Assembly (NCBI RefSeq): GCF_031583595.1
Contig: NZ_CP134145.1
Location: forward strand, 2,666,001-2,730,000
Source of the DNA: Thalassotalea psychrophila
Lineage (GTDB): Bacteria; Pseudomonadota; Gammaproteobacteria; Enterobacterales; Alteromonadaceae
Direction: 5' to 3'
DNA length: 64,000 nt
The position numbers and the translations under genes were made by a program. This document shows positions 55,401-62,867 of this stretch, piece after piece; position 1 is the first letter of the stretch; the number at the start of each line of letters is the position of its first letter. Under the pieces are notes generated by a model. That model saw only the letters and a list, made by a program, of their open reading frames with translations. It did not search any database and was not told where the DNA came from.

Positions 55401-57077
55401 TTAGGGATTAAAGGTGTGTTGTGGCCTACCAGGGTTTATGTACCAATCTGGCGCTTCAATGCCACTGCTTTCAACCCATGTTTCAAAAACGGGATATGCC
55501 CATATTATGTCGATGTACTCTTTGGGGTAACTCCAGGCGGTATCAATTTTAATGGCCCATGGTAGATTATTGTCAGTTTTAAAATAGCGCTCTTGCTCAA
55601 CAACAGAGCTGTCATCACCTTTACCAAACTGGGTGATATCAAATAGATCTGTAGGTGGGTATCCGGCAAAATGGATTTCTCTAGACCTATTGTTAGTACG
55701 GTAAATAAAAAAATCCAATGATGAATGTAGTAAGCTATCAACAACGGTAGAAAAATTAACATCTAACTCGAATGGCACTGATGGAAATGTATTACACTCT
55801 GCAACGGTATTAAAATGTTTGCACTTTCCTGATCCACTCGTTTCGGTGAAGACATGGGTATCGCTCCATAAACTTATTACCAAATCCTGTTGATATTGCT
55901 CAGCAGTCTTTTCATACGATTGTCCGCCAATAATCAAAGTGCTGTCTAAAAGTGCTGAGGCTGGAATATCTAATAAACGTAAAGCAAAGCCATTATGGAA
56001 GGCAGCACCTCGAGCATCAATAAAGCCGCTAATTTTAAAGCCTGTGATCTGTGTATCACTGTTATAAATCACTTGCAGACGCTCTCTTATGATCAAATCG
56101 TTCAAATCGTAATCACCTATATGAGGCCAATTATCCTCAAAAGCTAAGGTTACCCATGATTGTACGTTAGGATAAAATGAGCTAAATGCACGATTATAGT
56201 CATCAGGAAACTCATCAGCATCATCAAGAATACCATCGGCATCTGAGTCATTAATATCAGGAATTTCTATTAAATCATTTAATTGTAAAGCAGAGGCAGG
56301 GGTAACCTTGACACTAAATACAGCATCATTAAAATCATTATCCCCCCATGACCTTGGTAAATCTTCAAAACCCAAAATAACTTCCTCAACGCCTTGTTCG
56401 TATAAAGCGACCATATGTTGTTGTAAAGTCGAATTTGGTTCATCATTTAAATTAGTAAGAGAATAGTAATAAGGAACTTTTGTTGGTTTTACCCCAGAGT
56501 CATACCAAAAGGCATTGGCTGCTAAGAAAAAACCAATACTCGTGCCACCGGAGAAGGTTCCTAAGCTTACTCTATGTCCGTTAGTTAAATGTGGAAAAGA
56601 CAAATTAGGAAATATAATAATTTCGTTGACTTGCTCTGGGCTCGTTGGTGGGTTTTCAGGATCAAAGACAAAGAAACCAAATGAGTTTTTATAACCCGCT
56701 CCCTCGTGGATAAAAGTAATAAATATTTCAGCTTCTTCCACGCCTGGTTTTATAGTGATCGTCGAGCCAGCATCACCAGTTAAAAACGCCTCATTTACTT
56801 CACTTTCTGGTAATGCATTATTAATCAGGGTGAAAAAATCAGCTGGATACTCATCTTTAGCCCAAATCAAATCATCAGGTTTACCTGTATTTTGATCATA
56901 ACCTAGTGGCCAAGGAGAGCCGGAAAGAAAGGACCAGACATAATTGCCGTTTTCATCTTGGGTTACGGCTTGGACATAAGCAGAAACGAATACAGAAAAA
57001 CATAACAGCAATAGTATTATGGTTGATAGAGTGTTTGCTATTTGCATATTTAGCAGGTTGTGCTTGCATGGTTTCAT
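55401..57077 (-). CDS. Secreted LruC-domain protein with DUF4114
   Basis: The ATG at 57077 gives 558 aa and has AAGGAAAG at ideal spacing; an ATG at 57098 lacks it. A signal peptide (IANTLSTIILLLLCFSVFVSAYVQA) is followed by a long extracellular part. DUF4114 appears as LGFEDLPRSWGDNDFNDAVFSVKVTP. The segment DSDADGILDDADEFPDDYNRAF is a calcium-type repeat, and the LruC region follows with DNWPHIGDYDLNDLIIRERLQVIYN. Known of the family: surface proteins of Bacteroidetes, Leptospira and marine gammaproteobacteria, of uncertain function. It heads a two-gene operon with a lipoprotein. Confidence 0.88.
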   Translation of the reverse strand: MKPCKHNLLNMQIANTLSTIILLLLCFSVFVSAYVQAVTQDENGNYVWSFLSGSPWPLGYDQNTGKPDDLIWAKDEYPADFFTLINNALPESEVNEAFLTGDAGSTITIKPGVEEAEIFITFIHEGAGYKNSFGFFVFDPENPPTSPEQVNEIIIFPNLSFPHLTNGHRVSLGTFSGGTSIGFFLAANAFWYDSGVKPTKVPYYYSLTNLNDEPNSTLQQHMVALYEQGVEEVILGFEDLPRSWGDNDFNDAVFSVKVTPASALQLNDLIEIPDINDSDADGILDDADEFPDDYNRAFSSFYPNVQSWVTLAFEDNWPHIGDYDLNDLIIRERLQVIYNSDTQITGFKISGFIDARGAAFHNGFALRLLDIPASALLDSTLIIGGQSYEKTAEQYQQDLVISLWSDTHVFTETSGSGKCKHFNTVAECNTFPSVPFELDVNFSTVVDSLLHSSLDFFIYRTNNRSREIHFAGYPPTDLFDITQFGKGDDSSVVEQERYFKTDNNLPWAIKIDTAWSYPKEYIDIIWAYPVFETWVESSGIEAPDWYINPGRPQHTFNP

Positions 57078-57116
57078 AATGCTTTCCTTCCCCATCATAA
57101 CGTTCTACTTACTTTA

Positions 57117-57132
57117 AGCGAGTTTTATACCA
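57117..57132 (-). promoter_or_regulatory. Sigma-54 promoter candidate of the LruC-lipoprotein operon
   Basis: On the minus strand the sequence is TGGTATAAAACTCGCT: correct GG-N10-GC spacing, TGG(C/T)A at -24 and TCGC at -12. The predicted start is near 57105, 28 bases before the ATG at 57077. The TTGGTATAA part resembles a common repeat end in this genome, which lowers confidence. Confidence 0.45.
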
Positions 57133-57281
57133 ATATTTTTTAACTCAATAAAATCAGCACCTTACAACACCAATAAAAATCTAGCCTGCATGTAATTAAA
57201 CAAAGATTAAAAGCATTTGTATTTTGAGAAAGAACCAAATACACACATATTTACCTTGGCAAATTATATCGTTTACTTTTA

Positions 57282-57297
57282 CGGAACATTTATTGCT
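57282..57297 (+). promoter_or_regulatory. Sigma-54 promoter candidate of the DxD glycosyltransferase gene
   Basis: CGGAACATTTATTGCT has the GG-N10-GC spacing, AC at the end of the -24 element and a perfect TTGCT -12. The predicted start near 57308 is 36 bases before the ATG at 57344. Confidence 0.6.
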
Positions 57298-57343
57298 TAT
57301 ATTTAATAAATAAGAAGGACAGCTATTTTCATAAAGGTAAAAC

Positions 57344-58123
57344 ATGACGAGTCAAATTCAAAACTCACCACCTCCTCATAAAACACTGGTATTTAGTATC
57401 GCTTTAAACGGCTACCAATGGCTTTATCAACAGCACTTATTAAGCCATCAGGCTTACGCAAAGAAGAATAATTATGAATATGTGGTTATTTCCAAGCCAT
57501 CGATATCAAACTTAGGCATGGAGTGCTGCTGGTTAAAGCTGGTTTTGTTAAAAGCAGCACTGGTTAATGGTTATCAGAGTGTTATGTTTGTCGATGCTGA
57601 TGCTCTCATTAATAAGAATTGCCCGCCTATAGATGAAATTTTCGTTGATGGTAAATACCTTTACATGGCCAATGGTTATACCGGCCGCTTTAACAGTGGA
57701 GTTATGATAGCTAAAAAATCTGAAGCATTAATAAACTGGTTAAATAAACTGATACTGTCTCGTTGTCAGCATTTACCAAGTATAGATTCTACAGGCTGGG
57801 GGGAAAATGGTCATATCATCCACTTTAGTAAACAAGTTAACTTTATCAAAGTTCTACATCATCGCTGGAATAATACATTCGATGAAAAGCTAAATGATCA
57901 TATTAGACACTTTAGCTATGGACCTATGCGTACCTCAAAATTGAAAACATTGGCACATCATGTCTTACGACGAAGCCTTGGGCTATTGGTCAAGTATGTG
58001 TTTGCAAAACAAGGTGTAAACCATGTTCTAGCCTCTGATGTTCTGCAACTAGAGACACAAAGAGTAATAGTTAATTACCCACAATTTCAATCAACTCATA
58101 AATACAGAGCAATCGCTCGATAA
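57344..58123 (+). CDS. Glycosyltransferase with DxD motif (GT34/GMA12-like)
   Basis: A 259-aa protein. It starts at an ATG with AAAGGT upstream. The GT-A fold pattern is VFSIALNGYQWLYQQHLLSHQAYAKKNNYEYVV, then CCWLKLVLLKAAL, and MFVDADALI with the metal-binding DAD at residues 84-86. FNSGVMIAKKSEALINWL follows, as in galactosyltransferases of the GMA12/MNN10 kind. No membrane helix is seen. Inferred role: adds a hexose during exopolysaccharide repeat synthesis. It is the first of the rightward genes of the locus. Confidence 0.78.
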   Translation: MTSQIQNSPPPHKTLVFSIALNGYQWLYQQHLLSHQAYAKKNNYEYVVISKPSISNLGMECCWLKLVLLKAALVNGYQSVMFVDADALINKNCPPIDEIFVDGKYLYMANGYTGRFNSGVMIAKKSEALINWLNKLILSRCQHLPSIDSTGWGENGHIIHFSKQVNFIKVLHHRWNNTFDEKLNDHIRHFSYGPMRTSKLKTLAHHVLRRSLGLLVKYVFAKQGVNHVLASDVLQLETQRVIVNYPQFQSTHKYRAIAR

Positions 58124-58145
58124 TAACTTAGAAATTGTAAATTGA

Positions 58146-58182
58146 TTTTCAAATTGAGAAAACTGTATTTTCAATTTGCAAA
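58146..58182. promoter_or_regulatory. Possible enhancer site upstream of the WecG-type gene
   Basis: TTTTC-AATTT-GCAAA (58168-58182) is one mismatch from TTTGC-N5-GCAAA. TTTTC-AAATT-GAGAA (58146-58160) is a weaker copy 22 bp upstream, two helical turns away. They lie about 60-90 bases upstream of the -24 element at 58236. Confidence 0.3.
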
Positions 58183-58235
58183 GAAGACATCCCACAAACA
58201 CGTTAAACCATTGTTTATATTATAAAAATAAAAAT

Positions 58236-58251
58236 TGGAATAATTATTGCT
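58236..58251 (+). promoter_or_regulatory. Sigma-54 promoter of the WecG-type gene
   Basis: TGGAATAATTATTGCT has TGG, exact GG-N10-GC spacing and a perfect TTGCT -12 element. The predicted start near 58262 is 40 bases before the ATG at 58302. Confidence 0.6.
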
Positions 58252-58301
58252 CCAATCAATTATCACTTAATTACATATCTAAAATAAACGTGAGGCTAGC
58301 C

Positions 58302-59138
58302 ATGAATAATTCAACTAACTGTAGTGATAATAATATTTGCCGATTATTTGATTTACCCATAAACAATGTTTCTATGAGCAAAGCCATAAATTGGGTTATT
58401 TCTCACCGCTTTAACTTAAGTAGTAATAAATTTCATACGAAAGCATCAGAAAAACCAAACCTAGGATTTTTCATTAATGCTCATTCCATAAATTTAAGCT
58501 TCAAATATAACGACTTTTATCAAACTCTAAAACAAGCTGACTGCTTATTTGCAGATGGTATTGGCATGCGTTTAGCAGCAAACCATATAGACGAACCTAT
58601 ACAGGAAAATGTTAATGGCTCAGACATGTTGCCAAAGCTGTGCGAACAAGCGGCTAATGAAGGAAAATCAATTTTCTTTTTAGGATCTAGCCCTGGTGTT
58701 GCTAAAAAAGCAGCTAAACGCTTACACAACACCTACCCAAAACTAAAGGTTGCGGGCTATCAACATGGCTATTTTAAGGAGCATGATAATAAACGTATCA
58801 TTGCAAAAATAAACCAATCAAAAGCCGATATTTTATTAGTAGCACTAGGCTCGCCTTTACAAGAGATTTGGTTAACCAATAATGCCGCATACTTACACTG
58901 TAATACTGCTCTGGCGGTAGGAGGATTATTTGATTTTTATTCCGGCAATATTCCCCGTGCCCCCCTATGGCTTCGAAATGTAAACCTAGAATGGTTATTT
59001 AGATTACTGCAAGAGCCTAAAAACAAGTTTTACCGATACGTAATTGGTAACCCATTGTTTTTGTTTAGAACTTATCTATTTAGACAAGCAGCTAAGGCAA
59101 TATCTAATCCCCCCTCACACGTAATTAAACCACAATAA
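58302..59138 (+). CDS. WecG/TagA/CpsF family glycosyltransferase (GT26)
   Basis: The ATG at 58302 (TGAGG upstream) gives 278 aa; the frame open back to a TTG at 58176 lies over the promoter and is not used. Family motifs are FINAHSINLSFKY, ADCLFADGIGMRLAA, NGSDMLPKLCEQA, IFFLGSSPGVAKKAA, LVALGSPLQEIWL and VGGLFDFYSGNIPRAP. Known role of GT26: transfer of N-acetylmannosamine or its uronic acid to a lipid-linked GlcNAc. Here it probably adds the second sugar after the initiating transferase encoded next. Confidence 0.9.
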   Translation: MNNSTNCSDNNICRLFDLPINNVSMSKAINWVISHRFNLSSNKFHTKASEKPNLGFFINAHSINLSFKYNDFYQTLKQADCLFADGIGMRLAANHIDEPIQENVNGSDMLPKLCEQAANEGKSIFFLGSSPGVAKKAAKRLHNTYPKLKVAGYQHGYFKEHDNKRIIAKINQSKADILLVALGSPLQEIWLTNNAAYLHCNTALAVGGLFDFYSGNIPRAPLWLRNVNLEWLFRLLQEPKNKFYRYVIGNPLFLFRTYLFRQAAKAISNPPSHVIKPQ

Positions 59139-59185
59139 TGAGCAAACGCTCGTCAATGAATAGCTAGAAATAAATGAGGCTTAAC

Positions 59186-59917
59186 ATGAATAATCAAATC
59201 AATATTCAGCAGCATTATCCATTTTTAAATGAAAAATTAGTTATGCAATACTGGCGAAACTCTTCGGTTTCTTCAAGGCAATATGTTTATCACAAAAAAG
59301 TAAAAAGTATCAGGCAAAATGTTGGTATCCCTATACTACTACAGCAATTGATAGCGTTAGGTTTATTATTATTAAGCTTACCTTTATTACTCATTGTCGC
59401 TTTGTTTATATATATAGAAAATCCGGGCAAGGTGCTTTTTTGTCAAACTCGCATAGGTGAAAATGGACGTCACTTTAAGTTTTATAAATTCCGTTCAATG
59501 CGAGTAAATGGCTCCAATCAATCCCATAAAATTGATGCGAAATTAAGCCATCGTGATGGAATTTGTAAAAAATATATTAATGATCCTCGTGTAACAGTTG
59601 TCGGTAAGTTCATCCGTAAATACTCCATTGATGAACTACCGCAACTGTTAAATGTAATTATTGGTGATATGACGTTGGTAGGACCTCGGCCAGCATTAGC
59701 TAGTGAAAGTTATCAATACAGTCAACATCAATTTAAACGTTTAAATTGTAAGCCAGGTATGACGGGTCTATGGCAAATATCTGGTCGTGCCGACACCAGC
59801 TTCACTCAGCAAATATCATTAGATCTACAGTACATTCGTCAACAATCATTTTTATTTGATATCAAAATTTTACTTGGAACCATTCCTGCTGTTATCAGCG
59901 CAAAAGGTGCCTACTAA
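59186..59917 (+). CDS. Undecaprenyl-phosphate sugar phosphotransferase (PglC/WcaJ-like, short form)
   Basis: The ATG at 59186 gives 243 aa and is preceded by TGAGGCT, the same ribosome-site context as the gene before; an ATG at 59174 lies inside it. One membrane helix (about 45-70, LIALGLLLLSLPLLLIVALFIYI) is followed by the bacterial sugar transferase domain: VLFCQTRIGENGRHFKFYKFRSMR, YSIDELPQLLNVIIGDMTLVGPRPALASE and CKPGMTGLWQISGR. Known role: transfers a sugar-1-phosphate to undecaprenyl phosphate, starting the repeat unit. It lacks the N-terminal multi-helix part of WcaJ and so is of the PglC type. Confidence 0.92.
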   Translation: MNNQINIQQHYPFLNEKLVMQYWRNSSVSSRQYVYHKKVKSIRQNVGIPILLQQLIALGLLLLSLPLLLIVALFIYIENPGKVLFCQTRIGENGRHFKFYKFRSMRVNGSNQSHKIDAKLSHRDGICKKYINDPRVTVVGKFIRKYSIDELPQLLNVIIGDMTLVGPRPALASESYQYSQHQFKRLNCKPGMTGLWQISGRADTSFTQQISLDLQYIRQQSFLFDIKILLGTIPAVISAKGAY

Positions 59918-59929
59918 AACACCTCTCTA

Positions 59930-59978
59930 TTTGCTTTTTGCAACGCCTTTTTACTTTTAAGGTTTTGCAAATTGCAAA
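59930..59978. promoter_or_regulatory. Two phased TTTGC-N5-GCAAA inverted repeats (possible enhancer)
   Basis: TTTGC-TTTTT-GCAAC (59930-59944) and TTTGC-AAATT-GCAAA (59964-59978) have centres 34 bp apart, close to three helical turns. They lie about 100-145 bases upstream of the -24 element. This is the typical layout of an NtrC-type upstream activating sequence. The first unit could alternatively belong to a terminator for the preceding gene. Confidence 0.38.
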
Positions 59979-60074
59979 TATTTAATGTTCTAATTCTCAA
60001 TAAAGCTGTATAGGCCTTTATATTTAATCCCTAAGCATGTACCCATGCTAGAGCTGAACTCAATGAAATAATGT

Positions 60075-60090
60075 TGGCCTCTATATTGCA
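60075..60090 (+). promoter_or_regulatory. Sigma-54 promoter of the wza-type export operon
   Basis: TGGCCTCTATATTGCA has TGGC at -24, exact GG-N10-GC spacing and a perfect TTGCA at -12. The predicted start near 60101 is about 49 bases before the ATG at 60150. Confidence 0.68.
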
Positions 60091-60149
60091 GCATATGTAT
60101 TAAACATTTTAATGCAATGCCCATGTATATGGGCACCCAGGATTTTAAT

Positions 60150-61451
60150 ATGTTCAATGTCTTTTCTAATATAAGTTCAAACCGCCCTTTTCTTTGCGAA
60201 AACAAATTTATGTATTTAGCAATTGCGAGCATATTTATTACCTCAGTGTTTTCTTGTACACAAACAGACTCAATAGAGAGTCCTCAGCATTCGCAACCAG
60301 ACTTTTATGGCAATGACAAAGCTACTGGTACTCATATTAGTCAGCAAACCTCGGCCAAATATGTGTTTGCAACGGCCAAAACATGTGAAAAATTCCAAAA
60401 CTTTGCAGCCCCGGAACATTACATAGTCGATAAACCGCTGCTATTAAAACATGCCGCCCCAGCCAGCTTTCCTAATGCCAACGATCCCGCATTGTTAAAC
60501 GGCTTAAGCCCAGGAGACATGGTGTCCATAAGCATAGAAAATGGTGAAGGTTTTAATGGTAATTACATCATTAACAGTAATGGCCTAATTAATATTCCAT
60601 TATTACCTCCCATTGATGTTCTTGGCTTACCCACCAATGTTGTTGCCGAAAGAATTTCAATTGAATTTATCAAAAAAGAAATATTTAAGGCCGCTACAGC
60701 CAATGTAACGGTACAAGTTCTTCACTGGTCTGAAATTGAAGTATCGGTATCTGGCGCTGTATTTAACCCTGGTAGAGTTTTGATCAATGAAACCTTACCG
60801 CAAAAGCTTGAACAAAACATTTTGTCTTACGGTGATCACTCAAACAAAAGGTTACTATCTGAAGCTTTGCGGGCTGCGGCAGGGATTAGACCCGATGCAA
60901 AACTTGACCAAATAATTTTACTTCGTAAAGGTTGGCGCCTAGAGGCCGACATGACTGGAATACTAACGGGCGAACCTGTTACAGATTATCCATTAATCAC
61001 TGGTGATCGAATTATTGTCCCTACTACCGGTTGCTTTCAATCAAACTTAGTAAGACCGAGTCAAATAACTCCAAAAGGTTTTCGTATTTTTATGTCTAAC
61101 TTAATTGCCCCAGCTATGAGTAACTCAAATGCCGCGGTTGGACGCTACTCGGCAAATGTGCCCTATGGTACACGTTTATTGCAATCGGCTATTTCTGCTA
61201 ACTGCGTAGGCGGTAAACAATGGACCAATGCTCCTAGAAAAGTGGTACTTGTAAGTGTCAATCCTCTCACTAAACAAACCCAAGTAATAGAGCGTTCCAT
61301 TGAAGAGCTCATTAGAAAGTCCAATAGAGAATCCATTAATCCTTATTTAATGCCCAATGATGCTGTTGCTTGTTATGACTCTGATGTAACTAATCTTCGC
61401 GATATTGCAAACACCATTGCGGACATTATCATCCCCTTTAAACTATTGTAA
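60150..61451 (+). CDS. Wza-type outer-membrane polysaccharide export lipoprotein
   Basis: The ATG at 60150 has AGGA 7 bases upstream and gives 433 aa; upstream ATGs in the same frame lack a site. A signal segment (FMYLAIASIFITSVFSC) ends at Cys36, probably lipidated. The Poly_export domain reads GLSPGDMVSISIENGEGFNGNYIINSNGLINIPLLPPIDVLGLP, followed by two SLBB-type domains (VSVSGAVFNPGRVLI and ILLRKGWRLEADMTGIL). Known role: outer-membrane channel for exopolysaccharide. It is followed 15 bases later by the co-polymerase gene. Confidence 0.9.
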   Translation: MFNVFSNISSNRPFLCENKFMYLAIASIFITSVFSCTQTDSIESPQHSQPDFYGNDKATGTHISQQTSAKYVFATAKTCEKFQNFAAPEHYIVDKPLLLKHAAPASFPNANDPALLNGLSPGDMVSISIENGEGFNGNYIINSNGLINIPLLPPIDVLGLPTNVVAERISIEFIKKEIFKAATANVTVQVLHWSEIEVSVSGAVFNPGRVLINETLPQKLEQNILSYGDHSNKRLLSEALRAAAGIRPDAKLDQIILLRKGWRLEADMTGILTGEPVTDYPLITGDRIIVPTTGCFQSNLVRPSQITPKGFRIFMSNLIAPAMSNSNAAVGRYSANVPYGTRLLQSAISANCVGGKQWTNAPRKVVLVSVNPLTKQTQVIERSIEELIRKSNRESINPYLMPNDAVACYDSDVTNLRDIANTIADIIIPFKLL

Positions 61452-61466
61452 ATATTGGCATTCATT

Positions 61467-62867
61467 ATGATTAAAAAGACTTACCAAATGATGATTATAA
61501 GCCCGAGGGATAAAATTCGCGGCTATATTTATCGTTTATTTAAAAAACCTTATTTAATTGCCGGTTTACTCGGTTACTTATCTGTATTGGCCATGGTCTT
61601 TATCTATCTTAATATGCCGGAAAAATATAGTAGTGAAGTGGATCTGGTTCTTCCTGGAACAGGGACTAGCAGCAACGTAAAATTAAATGAAGTTGGTGAA
61701 GTTATCTCGCAAACATCTACTCCCTATGGCTCTTCAAGCTTTAACCCTAGGGTTAATTATAAAGAAATGCTAACCAGTCGTTCAGTATTAGAGCGCGCAG
61801 CTTTGATTATGGGTATTAGTATCCGCGAATTTGCCATACCGGTTATCAAATTAACCGAACAGACATCTATAATTTCGATAAAAGTGAACGGCCGTACAGC
61901 CAAAGAGGCTAATGGCAAAGCGAATGCTTTATATACATCTCTACAACAAGAGCTAGATAGATTACGCGCCGATGAAGTGTTAAGACGAGATGCAAGTATT
62001 AAAGTTGTTTTAACTCAATATCAAAACAAGTTAAATCACGCTCGAGGAAATATCGTTGATTTTCAACAAAATTCAATGGTCGTTGCCAGCATTCAGCTTG
62101 AGCAAATGGTAACTGCTTTGTCTGATCTAAATGAAAAACACATGCTAGTGTCATCAGAGCTGAAACAACTCGAGAGTTATATTAGAAAGTTGAGTCAAAA
62201 TTTAGGTGTATCCCCTTCGTTAGCTGGGCAAGTATTCAAATTACAAACTGATGCACAATTTAGTAGCTATTTAACCGAACTCGACACATCTATAGGTGAG
62301 TTAACAACCTACTCCTCTCGTTGGGGAAATAACCACCCTAAGGTCATTTCTGCACAACAGCGGGTAAATCAAGTAAATTCTCATTTAAAGCAACGCAGCA
62401 TGCAAATGATAGGTATTCATGTCAGCGAAAGCTTTAATTCATTAGATTTAAAAAAACAAAATAATCGCGCCCAATTATTTGCTGATTTAATTGATTCAAG
62501 TGCAATTAAAGAGGGTAAACAGGCAATGCTCGCCAACATCGAGCAATCAATAATCTTTGTTCGTGACAAGTTAAAAATTTATAGCCGAGAGGTTTCCGAG
62601 CTTGAGCGTCTAGAGCATGACTTTCACATGGCTGAAGCAATTTACACCTCTGCTGCAGCACGTATAGAAGCCAGTAAAGCTGATATTTTTGCTTCCTACC
62701 CAGTAATTCAACAACTCACCGTGGCATCGTTTCCACAAGAAATAAGCAGCCCTAAAATGACCATTGCTTTGGCCGCTGGTTTCATTGGATTCATATTTAT
62801 AACTCTATTTTTGGTAGCAATATGGCAACGACGAAACTTAACAAATCTACTGTTGAACAAAAGCTAG
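61467..62867 (+). CDS. Wzz/GumC-type polysaccharide co-polymerase
   Basis: The ATG at 61467 gives 466 aa; the frame back to TTG at 61455 would add four residues. Two membrane helices bracket the protein: about 27-47 (LIAGLLGYLSVLAMVFIYLNM) and about 433-455 (MTIALAAGFIGFIFITLFLVAIW). Between them are the Wzz N-terminal part (YSSEVDLVLPGTG) and a long coiled-coil region. There is no BY-kinase domain. Known role: sets chain length and links the periplasmic polymerase to the outer-membrane exporter. Its last 46 bases overlap the next gene. Confidence 0.88.
   Translation: MIKKTYQMMIISPRDKIRGYIYRLFKKPYLIAGLLGYLSVLAMVFIYLNMPEKYSSEVDLVLPGTGTSSNVKLNEVGEVISQTSTPYGSSSFNPRVNYKEMLTSRSVLERAALIMGISIREFAIPVIKLTEQTSIISIKVNGRTAKEANGKANALYTSLQQELDRLRADEVLRRDASIKVVLTQYQNKLNHARGNIVDFQQNSMVVASIQLEQMVTALSDLNEKHMLVSSELKQLESYIRKLSQNLGVSPSLAGQVFKLQTDAQFSSYLTELDTSIGELTTYSSRWGNNHPKVISAQQRVNQVNSHLKQRSMQMIGIHVSESFNSLDLKKQNNRAQLFADLIDSSAIKEGKQAMLANIEQSIIFVRDKLKIYSREVSELERLEHDFHMAEAIYTSAAARIEASKADIFASYPVIQQLTVASFPQEISSPKMTIALAAGFIGFIFITLFLVAIWQRRNLTNLLLNKS

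Larger units (their letters stand above)
59918..60149. other. Intergenic region with promoter and enhancer-like sites before the export genes
   Basis: The region contains two TTTGC-N5-GCAA(A/C) units (59930-59978) and a sigma-54 element (60075-60090), both listed separately. No other gene is seen. Confidence 0.55.
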
